Assembly: GCA_026391835.1 (NCBI GenBank) | Contig: JAPLDF010000009.1 | Span: 60,649-124,648, forward strand | Direction of reading: 5' to 3' | Length of the DNA stretch: 64,000 bases | Source of the DNA: Bacteroidota bacterium | GTDB taxonomy: Bacteria; Bacteroidota; Bacteroidia; Bacteroidales; FEN-979 | Shown here: one piece after another, positions 34,787 to 43,381 of the stretch | Numbering within the stretch: position 1 is the first letter of the stretch | How the letters are laid out: each line of letters opens with the position of its first letter | Notes under the pieces: model-generated | Database searches by the model: none | Seen by the model: the letters and a program-made list of their open reading frames with translations, nothing else | What the model was told of the DNA's origin: nothing | Translations under genes and position numbers: made by a program

Positions 34787-35271
34787 TTCTTTTCGAAATT
34801 TTCTTTTTTATACAAATGAAGCGGGCCGAGTTTTTTAATGTCTTCGGTCACCTTGTTCACCACTTTCGCGAATTTCGGGCCTTCGGCTGCCGATACCCAG
34901 GAAAATTGTATCCTGTTTTCGTGGAATCCCACAAAATTCAACAGCTTCTTGGTCACCAGGAAACGGCGGCGGGCAAAGTAGTTCCCGCTGATGTAATGGC
35001 AGTCGCCCGGGTGGCAACCCGAAACAAGCACGCCGTCGGCAGTGGTCTGCAACGATTTGATCAGGAACCACGGATCAACGCGCGATGAACAGGGCACGCG
35101 GATAATCCGGATGTTGGGCGGATACTGGATACGGGAGGTGCCCGTTAGGTCCGATCCTGCATAGGAACACCAGTTGCACAGAATACCCATGATCACCGGT
35201 TCCCAGTTGGGAGGGGCAATCAGTTCGGGCTTTTCAATGCTTACAAGTTGATCTTTTACTTCTGCTTCCAT
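34783..35271 (-). CDS. flxD: FlxD / MvhD-type [2Fe-2S] subunit
   Basis: 162 residues. MvhD-family proteins carry a [2Fe-2S] cluster and link the electron-input module to HdrA. The family Cys set is present: MGILCNWCSYAGSDLTG (about 29-45), VPCSSRVDPWF and SGCHPGDCHYISGN. It is slightly longer than archaeal MvhD because of a C-terminal extension (VVNKVTEDIKKLGPLHLY). Its start shares one base with the hdrA stop (TAATG) and its stop overlaps the next start by 4 bp, so stoichiometric expression within the complex is expected. Confidence 0.9.
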   Translation of the reverse strand: MEAEVKDQLVSIEKPELIAPPNWEPVIMGILCNWCSYAGSDLTGTSRIQYPPNIRIIRVPCSSRVDPWFLIKSLQTTADGVLVSGCHPGDCHYISGNYFARRRFLVTKKLLNFVGFHENRIQFSWVSAAEGPKFAKVVNKVTEDIKKLGPLHLYKKENFEKK

Positions 35272-37244
35272 TAGATTGAAACTATCTCGTTAATGATTTG
35301 AGGATCGGTAAAGCCCGCCAGCGTGATGGCCATGCTGCGGCAAATCGCCACGCAGGAGCCGCATCCCTGGCAAACACCTTCGTTTATTTTGGCCACGGTG
35401 CGCAGGTCCTTGATGCCATGTCCGACAGGAACTTCATCCGTGATTATGGCGCCATAGGGACAAACCTTCACACAGTTCTGGCATCCGGAACAATATTCGT
35501 TGTTGATGGTTGAAACCATCGGGTCCTTCTTCATGGTATCGCCTGAAAAGAGTCCGCAAACCTTGGCTGCACAGGCTGATGCCTGCGACACGGTTTCGGG
35601 GATATCCTTGGGAGCCTGGGTGCAACCGGCCAGGAATATCCCTGCCTTGGCTGTTTCGACCGGGCGAAGCTTGGGATGTGCTTCCGACAGGTAACCATAT
35701 TTATCGTAGGAAATACCAAGCAAACGGGCAAGTTCCGGGTTGTCTTTTGGGGCGCTCACGGCAGTGGCAAGCACAACAAGATCGGCTTCCACTTCAACAA
35801 CCTGCCCGATCTGGGCGTCTTCGCCACGCACCATCAGTTTGTCACCCTTCTTGTAGATCTTTGAGACCCGGCCGCGGAGATAGGTGGTGCCGGTATCAAC
35901 CTGCGCCTTCTTGACAAATTCTTCATAACCCTTGCCCGCGGCACGGATATCCATGTAAAACACATACGCATGTGAATCGTGGACTTTATGGTGAAGCAGG
36001 ATGGTATGCTTGGTGGTGTACATGCAGCATATTTTCGAGCAATACTCGATGCCTTTGGCTTCGTCGCGGGAGCCGACACACTTGATGAACACGACATTTT
36101 TGGGCACTTTGCCGTCGGACGGGCGCTGAGGCACGCCATTGGTGGGGCCGTTGGCCGAAACCATGCGCTCGAATTCGAGCGAGGTGATGATGTCCTTGAA
36201 ACGTCCGACACCGTATTCCTCGTATGGCGTGGGATCCCACATGTCGTAACCTGTGGCAACCACTACGGCGCCGATTTCCCGTTCGATGATCTCATCCTGC
36301 ATCTCGTAATCGATTGCCCCGGGCAGGCATACTTTTTTGCAGATGCCGCATTTGCCCTTGGTGAGCATGGTGCAGTTTTCGGCATCGATCACCGGCTTGT
36401 TGGGTACCGCCTGCGGAAAAGGTGTATAGATCGCCTTCCGCTTGTCGATGCCCATGTTGTATTCATTTGGAACCTTCACAGGGCATTTCTGCCAGCAGGC
36501 GCCGCACCCGGTACAGGTCTTGAAATTCACATAGGATGCCTTCTTTTTGATCTTTACTTTGTAGTTGCCCACAAAACCCTGCAATTCGAGGACTTCGGCA
36601 TAGGGGATGAGTTCAATGTAGGGATGGGAGGCCACATCCACCATCTTGGGGGTGAGGATACACTGGGCACAGTCAAGGGTTGGAAAAGTCTCATCAAGCT
36701 GAGCCATTTTACCGCCGATGGAGGGGCTTTTTTCAACCAGTACCACCGGGATGCGGGCGTCAGCGATATCAAGTGCTGCCTGGATGCCGGCAATTCCGCC
36801 GCCGATCACGAGGGCGCGCTTGGTCACAGGTACCGAAATCTCATGGAGCTGCTCGTTGGCAATGGATTTGGCCACTGCCATGCGGCACAGGTCCATGGCC
36901 TTGTTCGTGGCGGCCTTCTTGTCCTTCTGGTGTACCCAGGATGAATGTTCGCGGATGTTGGCAACCTCGAGCAGGTAGGGGTTCATGCCTGCATCGGACA
37001 ACGCCTTGCGGAAGGTTTTTTCATGCATGCGCGGTGAACAGGCAGCCACCACGATGGATGTGAGCTTGTACTGTATGATGGCATCGCGGATCATACCCTG
37101 CCCCGGGTCGGAGCACATATATTTATATTCAGTGGCAAACTTGACCTCCTTGATGCGTTTTACCTCCTCAACAACCTGGGGAACATCCACATAGTCGGCA
37201 ATGTTTGCGCCGCAAAAACAAACGAAAACTCCTACTCTTGCCAT
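35271..37244 (-). CDS. hdrA: HdrA: FAD-containing electron-bifurcating iron-sulfur subunit
   Basis: 657 residues, full-length bacterial HdrA. The N-terminal domain has the CFCG motif (residues 9-12). The FAD-binding Rossmann segment is VIGGGIAGIQAALD (about 146-160) with the GGKMAQLDETFPTLDCAQC segment behind it. A ferredoxin-like insert follows (CTGCGACWQKCP, about 246-257, plus CGICKKVCLPG). The C-terminal double ferredoxin has CSGCQNCVKVCP and CQGCGSCVAICR. HdrA is the known site of flavin-based electron bifurcation in Hdr complexes: one electron pair is split between ferredoxin and the HdrB disulfide site. It is overlapped by one base on both sides (TAATG), to hdrB and to flxD. Confidence 0.95.
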   Translation of the reverse strand: MARVGVFVCFCGANIADYVDVPQVVEEVKRIKEVKFATEYKYMCSDPGQGMIRDAIIQYKLTSIVVAACSPRMHEKTFRKALSDAGMNPYLLEVANIREHSSWVHQKDKKAATNKAMDLCRMAVAKSIANEQLHEISVPVTKRALVIGGGIAGIQAALDIADARIPVVLVEKSPSIGGKMAQLDETFPTLDCAQCILTPKMVDVASHPYIELIPYAEVLELQGFVGNYKVKIKKKASYVNFKTCTGCGACWQKCPVKVPNEYNMGIDKRKAIYTPFPQAVPNKPVIDAENCTMLTKGKCGICKKVCLPGAIDYEMQDEIIEREIGAVVVATGYDMWDPTPYEEYGVGRFKDIITSLEFERMVSANGPTNGVPQRPSDGKVPKNVVFIKCVGSRDEAKGIEYCSKICCMYTTKHTILLHHKVHDSHAYVFYMDIRAAGKGYEEFVKKAQVDTGTTYLRGRVSKIYKKGDKLMVRGEDAQIGQVVEVEADLVVLATAVSAPKDNPELARLLGISYDKYGYLSEAHPKLRPVETAKAGIFLAGCTQAPKDIPETVSQASACAAKVCGLFSGDTMKKDPMVSTINNEYCSGCQNCVKVCPYGAIITDEVPVGHGIKDLRTVAKINEGVCQGCGSCVAICRSMAITLAGFTDPQIINEIVSI

Positions 37245-38188
37245 TATTTATCCTCGCTTTCTGCTTCAACAGCTTTGATGGGTTTTTTTACTTTTTCAGG
37301 CACGGGTTGAAATTTCCCGATGTTGGCCAGCGCACCTTCAACAGCAACGATGTGTTTCGGGAATTTCAACTGATCGACCGGGTATCCGAAGGCCAGCGCC
37401 ATGAGCTGGGTGAAATAAAAGATAGGAATGTCGTATTTGACGCCCTGCTTTTTTTCAATATCGGGCTGTCGCATGTCGAGGTTCGACTGGCACAGCGGGC
37501 AGGCAACCACGATGGCGTGGGCGCCGCTCTCTTTGGCCATTGCGAGGATCTGTCCGCTCAGGTTCTCCACAACTTCGGTGTTGGAGATGGAGAAGGAGGC
37601 ACCGCAACATTCGGTCTTGTAGTCGAATTCGGTGGCAGTGGCTCCCAATGCTTCACAGATCTGGTCCATCGATACCGGGTACTCCGGCGAATCGAATTTT
37701 GTAATATTTTTCGGACGGGTGAGGAGGCAGCCATAATAGCAGGCCACTTTCAGGCCGGTGAGGGGTTTGGTTACCTTGCTTTTGATGATTTCAAGGCCGA
37801 TGTCTTCGTATGCATACTGCAGCATCGATTTTACATCGACGGTTCCCTTGTAGGTTCCCTCTTCGACCACGGTGGTGTTGATGCGTTTGGCCAGTTCGGG
37901 GTTCTCGTCCATGTGAACCTTTGTCACCTTCATGCGCTGATAGCAGGATGCACAGGCGATACCCATCGTGGTGTTTTCCAGTTTTTCGGCCAGCACCAGG
38001 TTGCGCATGGGAAGCGCCAATGCCAGGTTTTCGGTCATCACATGGGCAGAGGTGGCACCGCAGCAATTCCAGTCGGGAATGTCTTCCAGTTCCACATCCA
38101 GGGTTTTGAGTACCAGTTTGAGGGTACTGTCAAATTCCTCACTGGTACCATGTGCAGAACAACCCGGGAAATAGGTTAATTTCTTCAT
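37244..38188 (-). CDS. hdrB: HdrB: disulfide-reducing subunit with two CCG domains
   Basis: 314 residues. Two cysteine-rich CCG domains that bind the unusual noncubane [4Fe-4S] clusters: first FPGCSAH, WNCCGATSAH, CASCYQRM; second CYYGCLLTRP, TECCGASFS, CPLCQSNLD. All cluster Cys expected for the family are visible. HdrB carries the active site that reduces a heterodisulfide in methanogens; in bacteria with Flx-Hdr the acceptor is thought to be a DsrC-type or other thiol protein. No DsrC gene and no CoM/CoB pathway is in this window, so the acceptor is open. Confidence 0.94.
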   Translation of the reverse strand: MKKLTYFPGCSAHGTSEEFDSTLKLVLKTLDVELEDIPDWNCCGATSAHVMTENLALALPMRNLVLAEKLENTTMGIACASCYQRMKVTKVHMDENPELAKRINTTVVEEGTYKGTVDVKSMLQYAYEDIGLEIIKSKVTKPLTGLKVACYYGCLLTRPKNITKFDSPEYPVSMDQICEALGATATEFDYKTECCGASFSISNTEVVENLSGQILAMAKESGAHAIVVACPLCQSNLDMRQPDIEKKQGVKYDIPIFYFTQLMALAFGYPVDQLKFPKHIVAVEGALANIGKFQPVPEKVKKPIKAVEAESEDK

Positions 38189-38199
38189 CTTCGGTCAGA

Positions 38200-38769
38200 T
38201 TATTTATTCTTTTCCAGTTTTTCGGCTATTGCAAACATGCGCTTGATGGCTTTCGCACTCTTAAGCGGCTTGACACCCAGGGGGATTTTGCCTTTGAGAA
38301 GGGCTTTGGGAGCCAGGTGCATATCCTTGAAGAGGTTGCGGGTACGGATGTTGAACTCGGCCATCATGCGAAGTTCATAATTGCGGCCATACCGTTTGAT
38401 CATATCCAGGAAGATCTCGTGGAACTTACGGATCTCTTTCACTTTTTTCGAATCGTTGATGTAATTTTCATCAATTGCCAGGTGGCGTACTGCTTCCATT
38501 ACGGCCGGGATGTCTATTTCACGCGGGCATCGGCCTGAACAGGCAGAGCAGGTGAGGCAGAACCAGTGGGAGTTGGCCATATAACACTCATTTCTCAAAC
38601 CCAGTTTGACCATCTGCATGATCTCGCGCGGCGGAAAATCCATGTATTGCGACACCGGGCAGGTGCCTACACACTTGCCGCATTGATAACATTCAAGCAC
38701 ATTGGCGCCGCTTTTTAAATTGACGTCCTCCAGAAATGTGTTTTTCCCCTGAGATCCAAGTGTTATCAT
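38200..38769 (-). CDS. hdrC: HdrC: two-[4Fe-4S] relay subunit
   Basis: 189 residues. Two CxxCxxCxxxCP motifs bind the clusters that connect HdrA to HdrB: CYQCGKCVGTCP (about 26-37) and CLTCSACSGRCP (about 71-82). The remaining C-terminal helices are typical for HdrC. It is the first gene of the cluster, 11 bp before hdrB, and has a -7 promoter element 34 bp upstream of its ATG at 38769. Confidence 0.93.
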   Translation of the reverse strand: MITLGSQGKNTFLEDVNLKSGANVLECYQCGKCVGTCPVSQYMDFPPREIMQMVKLGLRNECYMANSHWFCLTCSACSGRCPREIDIPAVMEAVRHLAIDENYINDSKKVKEIRKFHEIFLDMIKRYGRNYELRMMAEFNIRTRNLFKDMHLAPKALLKGKIPLGVKPLKSAKAIKRMFAIAEKLEKNK

Positions 38770-38802
38770 AGTACAATTTGTATTGTTAATATTTTAACAG
38801 CA

Positions 38803-38810
38803 CAAAGTTA
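38803..38810 (-). promoter_or_regulatory. -7 element of the hdr-flx operon
   Basis: Minus-strand TAACTTTG (TAnnTTTG), 34 bp before the hdrC ATG. A TTTC sits 16 bp further upstream in the place of the TTG box, so the -33 half is weak. This is the only promoter-like signal I see for the seven-gene cluster. Confidence 0.55.
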
Positions 38811-38900
38811 ATAAAAGATTCTTTTGGAAATATTCTAAATTATTAATGATTGATATGCAGTGAGATAGGAGGTGTATTTGACAGTGAAAATTGTATAGCA

Positions 38901-38932
38901 TCACGTGTTGCACGTGACGGGTGACGTGTCAC
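38901..38932. repeat. Small palindromic cluster of CACGTG/GTGACG words
   Basis: Within 32 bp the sequence repeats CACGTG and GTGACG words in both directions, forming nested imperfect inverted repeats just after the patatin gene stop. It may act as a terminator for that gene. Confidence 0.4.
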
Positions 38933-38944
38933 TGGCATTGCTTT

Positions 38945-41194
38945 TCAAAACCAGTAACCCAGGTTGAGAAACACCATCAGTCCGGGGTTGATGTTTGAAC
39001 TCATCACCGTCAGTTCCAGCGGACCGATAATACTGTCGTAACCGGCAGCAACACCATAACCGACCAGGAAACTCCGCCCGGTAAAAAGCTCGTTGATGGT
39101 CATTTCATTGCCACCGGCATCGGCACGCAGGTTCAGGTACAGTTTGTTGAATACATTGTATTGAAGTTTTAGCCGGCCCACCAGCGAATAGTAACCAAAC
39201 TCCTGGATGAAATGCAGGCCTGTGAATGGCACAAAGGATTCGACATAGTTGTCGGGGGTCAATCCTCCCAGCCCGAACAGGTGCTGGATCGGGGGAGGGT
39301 TGCCGTTGTTGACAATGGCCCCGGCGAAAAGCCCTGGCTGCAGAACAAATCCATGAAAAACAGGGATGTTGTTGTCGAATTTAAAGCTGAATATTGCTGA
39401 ATTTGAGAAGAGGTCCTGTGACCAGTTTTTTGAAAACGGCATTACATATTCTGCCTTCAGCATTGCTTTCGTGCCGGTTGTAGGAAAACAGGCACGGTCG
39501 CGGGTGTCAGCATTCAGGGAGATGAAGATATATCCGTAGCTCGAAAAAGTCTCATACGGTAAAAAGATGCTGTCGATGGTAATATCCTGCTTGAAACGGA
39601 AGTACTCATAATCAACGCCTGCCTTTAAACTGATCATGTTCCTGAAATTGTAATTGAAAAACAATGATCCGATGTAGTTGGTCAGGTTGTATTTATTGTC
39701 CTTGATATCTTTATTGTAAGTGTTAATTTTAAAGGTGTAGAATTCAGCGCTCGCCCCGAATGATCCCTTTCCACCCAGTCCAAGCAGGTAAGTCGCCCTG
39801 ATCCTCGGATTTATTGCAACATTCACATCGGCAAACAATTTTGAATTGGTGCCGAGGACATTGCGGAATGCCCCGCCCAGCGTAAGGCTGATGCCGTAGT
39901 CGTTGTCGAAATGCACACCCGCCGACAATTCCCCGGGTCCTCCTTCCACCGCATCGATCACAAGGAAGGTTTTTTCACCCCGGTAATCCAGCTGATACGA
40001 TACCCGTTCAAAATAGCCGGAACCATAGGTTAGCCGGATATCTTTCTCCAGCTCATCCAGGGAAACAGTCCTGTTTTGAAGGCTGCCGAAAATGCTGTTA
40101 AAATAACTGTCATGCATCTTATGGTTGCCCCTGATGATGATGCTGTCGACCCGGATGGCGGTGAGCGGCGAGGCATTGTATTTTTTCAGGGGTTTGTATG
40201 CGATGGCATTCAGCGAATCGGCCAGGGCCTTGATCTCTGTATAATGACTTCGGGCAATTCGTTCCCCGACAGCCATGATGGAGTCATACATGTCAAAATC
40301 CATCATCCCGTACACCATCTTGATTCGTACCTTCAGATCGGTGAGGCTGTCGCCGATCTCGTTGGCCCTAATCCTCGAAAAAGAGGTGATCTGGTCGATG
40401 ATGGCGGGAAGTGAACCAAGTTCCTCCCGCCTGGTGTAAAGTCCCGACTGCACATCGCCTCCTACGATGATCTGGGCGCCCATCTCCTTTACCTCCTTCA
40501 CCGGGTAGTTGTTGACAACACCGCCATCAACCAGGTAGTAATCCGAATATTCGGTGGGTTCAAAATAACCGGGGATCGACATGCTGGCGCGGATCGCCAT
40601 CGGCAGGTAGCCTTTGTTGAGAATCACCGCCTCGCCGGTGAGCAGGTTGGTGCCCATGCACAAAAACGGGGTTTGAAACTTTTTGAAGTCATTGATTTTA
40701 TAAACGGGCGAAAAAAACCTGTTCAGCAGAAGGTCGATCTCCTGTCCCTGGTACATCGATGAGATGCCGATCTTCTTGTTTTTTAATGGCAGCCTGACAA
40801 TGGTTTTTTCACCGATCCCCTTTTCTTCATAGGCCCTGTATTTCCGCTCGGTAATGTCTTTAAGCAGGTTGTCCCAATGTTGCGCACGGATCAGTTTTGC
40901 AATCGTATCCGGATGGTAGCCAATGGCGTACAATCCGCCGATGATGCTGCCAATGCTCGATCCGCCGATGTAATCGACGGGCAGCCCCACCTCCTGGATT
41001 ACCCGGAGCAACCCGATATATGCGAACCCTTTGGCGCCGCCGCCGCTGAGAACCAGGCCAACTGTAGGACGTTTGCGCAGGGTATCCGGCTGGGCAGCCC
41101 GGGCTGAAATGGAAAATCCCGGAAGGCAGAACAGGAGCAGGATTAACAGTGTCCTTGAAAGGACCCGCTTCAACAATGCAGGGTGGTGTTTCAT
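38945..41194 (-). CDS. Patatin-like phospholipase fused to POTRA/BamA-type outer-membrane barrel
   Basis: 749 residues from ATG 41194; the longer frame to 41332 would run into the divergent promoter and has no signal-like start. Signal peptide: LLILLLFCLPGFSIS region, cut after ARA. The patatin domain has the oxyanion motif GGGAKG (51-56), the nucleophile motif GSSIG (Ser80), and the catalytic Asp in LVDGGVVNNYPV (about 224). A POTRA-like segment (about 350-430: VDSIIIRGNHKMHDS, GSGYFERVSYQL) and a C-terminal beta-barrel ending in a Trp-Phe (NLGYWF) follow. This matches PlpD-type type Vd / NTE-family proteins that place a phospholipase outside the outer membrane or keep it at its inner face. 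It is transcribed away from the methyltransferase operon. Confidence 0.9.
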   Translation of the reverse strand: MKHHPALLKRVLSRTLLILLLFCLPGFSISARAAQPDTLRKRPTVGLVLSGGGAKGFAYIGLLRVIQEVGLPVDYIGGSSIGSIIGGLYAIGYHPDTIAKLIRAQHWDNLLKDITERKYRAYEEKGIGEKTIVRLPLKNKKIGISSMYQGQEIDLLLNRFFSPVYKINDFKKFQTPFLCMGTNLLTGEAVILNKGYLPMAIRASMSIPGYFEPTEYSDYYLVDGGVVNNYPVKEVKEMGAQIIVGGDVQSGLYTRREELGSLPAIIDQITSFSRIRANEIGDSLTDLKVRIKMVYGMMDFDMYDSIMAVGERIARSHYTEIKALADSLNAIAYKPLKKYNASPLTAIRVDSIIIRGNHKMHDSYFNSIFGSLQNRTVSLDELEKDIRLTYGSGYFERVSYQLDYRGEKTFLVIDAVEGGPGELSAGVHFDNDYGISLTLGGAFRNVLGTNSKLFADVNVAINPRIRATYLLGLGGKGSFGASAEFYTFKINTYNKDIKDNKYNLTNYIGSLFFNYNFRNMISLKAGVDYEYFRFKQDITIDSIFLPYETFSSYGYIFISLNADTRDRACFPTTGTKAMLKAEYVMPFSKNWSQDLFSNSAIFSFKFDNNIPVFHGFVLQPGLFAGAIVNNGNPPPIQHLFGLGGLTPDNYVESFVPFTGLHFIQEFGYYSLVGRLKLQYNVFNKLYLNLRADAGGNEMTINELFTGRSFLVGYGVAAGYDSIIGPLELTVMSSNINPGLMVFLNLGYWF

Positions 41195-41283
41195 CCGTGA
41201 ATTTTTGGCGTGAAAATACAAAATTCCTTGTAATGCACGTGAAGGATTGATGCCGCAACTGTTCGGGCAATCATAATTTTCAC

Positions 41284-41291
41284 TAGTTTTG
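41284..41291 (+). promoter_or_regulatory. -7 element of the methyltransferase operon
   Basis: TAGTTTTG (TAnnTTTG), 48 bp before the ATG at 41340. The TTG inside it at 41289 is not the start. The best candidate for the upstream box, TTCG 18 bp away, is poor. Confidence 0.5.
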
Positions 41292-41339
41292 TTTCTCCCT
41301 GCCGGGTACATAAACAAGCCGGCTTTTATCAATGGTCAA

Positions 41340-42527
41340 ATGGAAAACAGGCAAATAATATTATTCTTTGACAAATTAACCTCCGTCATCAGCAACAGAA
41401 GGTTGGTCAAACTGGTTCTCAGCAGCCAGCGTGATCGCTCCTCCGATCTGAAAAGCATCATCATCACCATCGTGGAGATAAAAAAAGGAGTGAGGCTCAA
41501 TTTCGTATACAGGCATAAAACCAATGACATCACAAAGAACTTTGATGTTGAAGAGGCGATGGCCATTGTCAAAAAATCACTGGAGGAGGATTTCTTCAAT
41601 GCCGATCTGTTTTCCGGCGAAGAAACACTCCGGCTGCTTATTACCGGCAACGGAAAAGTGAAGATCAGGTCCAACCGGACTGAACTGAAACCGGTGGCTT
41701 CCTTCAGCCACGACCGTTTGAAGGAGCGGATCATTGCAACGGAGAACAATGTTTACCTGAAAGAACTGGGAGTCCTGAATTCCGGCTTTGAGGTGCGGAA
41801 TGACATGAAAGACAAGTACCTGCAGATAAACAACTACATCGGACTCCTTGCGCCGTTCATCAGTGAACTGGAACTTCCTGAAGGATTTCATGTTGCCGAC
41901 ATGGGTTCGGGCAAAGGGTACCTGACATTTGCCCTGTACGATTACCTCACCGGTACACTCGGGAAAACACCCTTGATGACAGGCGTTGAATCGAAGAAGG
42001 ACCTGGTGAAATTGTCGAATGAGATCGCGAAGAAGGCCTCCTTCACAAATTTGAAATTCGTCCACGGAACGATCAGCGAGGTGGCACTTGAAAAAATTGA
42101 CATCCTGATCGCCCTGCATGCCTGCGATACCGCCACGGATGATGCCATCTTCAGGGGAATCGCCTCCGGCGCCTCGCTGATCGTTTGTGCGCCCTGCTGC
42201 CACAAACAGGTGCGAAAGGCATTTCATGTGACCGGTGCATTGAAACCGGTTACAAAACATGGCATCCTCGAAGAGCGGCAGGCCGAGATCATTACCGATG
42301 CCATCCGGGCGCTCATCCTCGAGGCGCATGGGTATAAAACGAAAGTGTTCGAATTTATCTCTACAGAACATACCCCGAAAAACGTGATGATCGTTGGCCG
42401 GAAAATCCCCGGCAAGCCCGCCGCTATGAAAAAAAGCCTGGACCAGGTCCGCGCCATCAAGGAACTTTTCGGGATTGAACAACATTACCTTGAAGGGCTG
42501 TGTATGGGAATAACGAATATTGAATGA
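41340..42527 (+). CDS. SAM-dependent methyltransferase (Methyltransf_32-like), substrate unknown
   Basis: 395 residues from ATG 41340 (MENRQIILFFDKLTS). The N-terminal 150 residues are a family-specific helical/beta domain (IVEIKKGVRLNFVYRHKTND). The catalytic half has the SAM-binding motif I in VADMGSGKGYLTFALYDYL (about 195-213), motif II around GVESKKDLVKLS, and the segment CAPCCHKQVRKAF, found in the Methyltransf_32 group of cytosolic methyltransferases sometimes linked to tRNA or other RNA. No more exact substrate can be given. First gene of a six-gene plus-strand operon. Confidence 0.85.
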   Translation: MENRQIILFFDKLTSVISNRRLVKLVLSSQRDRSSDLKSIIITIVEIKKGVRLNFVYRHKTNDITKNFDVEEAMAIVKKSLEEDFFNADLFSGEETLRLLITGNGKVKIRSNRTELKPVASFSHDRLKERIIATENNVYLKELGVLNSGFEVRNDMKDKYLQINNYIGLLAPFISELELPEGFHVADMGSGKGYLTFALYDYLTGTLGKTPLMTGVESKKDLVKLSNEIAKKASFTNLKFVHGTISEVALEKIDILIALHACDTATDDAIFRGIASGASLIVCAPCCHKQVRKAFHVTGALKPVTKHGILEERQAEIITDAIRALILEAHGYKTKVFEFISTEHTPKNVMIVGRKIPGKPAAMKKSLDQVRAIKELFGIEQHYLEGLCMGITNIE

Positions 42528-42564
42528 CGAAATATCCGTCAACTGAATATTTTAACAGAAAAAA

Positions 42565-42804
42565 ATGAAGGACGACGATCAAATTATCAGGGTGTTTTCG
42601 GGTACAGAAATGCTGGTGCTGATGCTGAAATCAGAACTCGAAGAATGCGGCATCGGTGCCATGGTTCAGAATGATTTTCAATCGGGGGTGATGGCTGGTT
42701 TTGTCGCCGGGTTGCCGTCATCCGTGGATCTTTACATCCGCGAAGCCGACCTGGCTGCAGCCGAACCGGTCATAGAGGCGTTTTTGCAGGTAAACCCTGA
42801 TTGA
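42565..42804 (+). CDS. DUF2007-family small protein
   Basis: 79 residues. The pattern IIRVFSGTEMLVLMLKSELE, then VQNDFQSGVMAGFV and VDLYIREADLAAAEPVIEAF is that of DUF2007 (putative signal-transducing protein, PII-like fold). In this family the N-terminal helix and the D-x-A-x-A-x-x-I ending are typical, and both are here. No function is known. It lies 37 bp after the methyltransferase gene and 7 bp before the membrane protein. Confidence 0.85.
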   Translation: MKDDDQIIRVFSGTEMLVLMLKSELEECGIGAMVQNDFQSGVMAGFVAGLPSSVDLYIREADLAAAEPVIEAFLQVNPD

Positions 42805-42811
42805 AACAGAG

Positions 42812-43381
42812 ATGAGAGTCCTTATAAAACGACACATACGCGGAAGAGAAGTCCTGGCGTTTTTCGTGTTGGCCAATCTCCTCTACCTGCTGATGATTTT
42901 TGTGACCATTCCGCAGGTAACGGCTTACTCGGGGGGGATGAAATTATTTGACATGATGCCCCTGGGATACGACCTGGTGTATGCCAGGAACCTTCTGGAT
43001 ACTCTGGGAACAAACGGAAGGGCAGTTTATTTAACGCTTCAGCTGCCTGTTGATATGTTTTACCCGTTGTTTTCGGGAATAGCCTATTGCCTTTTGATGG
43101 CCTGGTTGTTTAAAAAGCTGAACCTTATCGATAAGCCTGCGGCATACCTTTGCGTTATCCCGCTGGTGGCCGGAATGTTCGATTATCTCGAAAACTTCGG
43201 GATCATCGCCATGATCACTTCATACCCCGCGGTGTCCGCCCTGCAGGTAAGCGTTGTGAGTATCTTCAGCGTAATAAAAAGCATGCTGTCGGCCGCTTTC
43301 TTCACCCTGCTGATTGTTTCACTGTTGGTTTTTCTTGTCAAACAAACTTTAACTGCCCTCAAAAGAGAACATAAGCCATGA
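42812..43381 (+). CDS. Integral membrane protein, unknown function
   Basis: 189 residues with four predicted membrane helices: about 14-36 (VLAFFVLANLLYLLMIFVT), 80-98 (FYPLFSGIAYCLLMAWLF), 108-130 (AAYLCVIPLVAGMFDYLE) and 145-178 (VVSIFSVIKSMLSAAFFTL, ending in LLVFLVKQ). No family is recognised with confidence. It overlaps the following thioesterase gene by 4 bp (ATGA). Confidence 0.8.
   Translation: MRVLIKRHIRGREVLAFFVLANLLYLLMIFVTIPQVTAYSGGMKLFDMMPLGYDLVYARNLLDTLGTNGRAVYLTLQLPVDMFYPLFSGIAYCLLMAWLFKKLNLIDKPAAYLCVIPLVAGMFDYLENFGIIAMITSYPAVSALQVSVVSIFSVIKSMLSAAFFTLLIVSLLVFLVKQTLTALKREHKP

Noticed and set aside
37205-38179. 324-codon open frame on the plus strand opposite hdrB
   Set aside because: It is antisense to a well conserved gene and its composition is that of a complementary frame. 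The same holds for the frame at 35979-36944 opposite hdrA.
41577-42542. 321-codon minus-strand frame opposite the methyltransferase
   Set aside because: Antisense shadow of a conserved gene; no recognisable domain.
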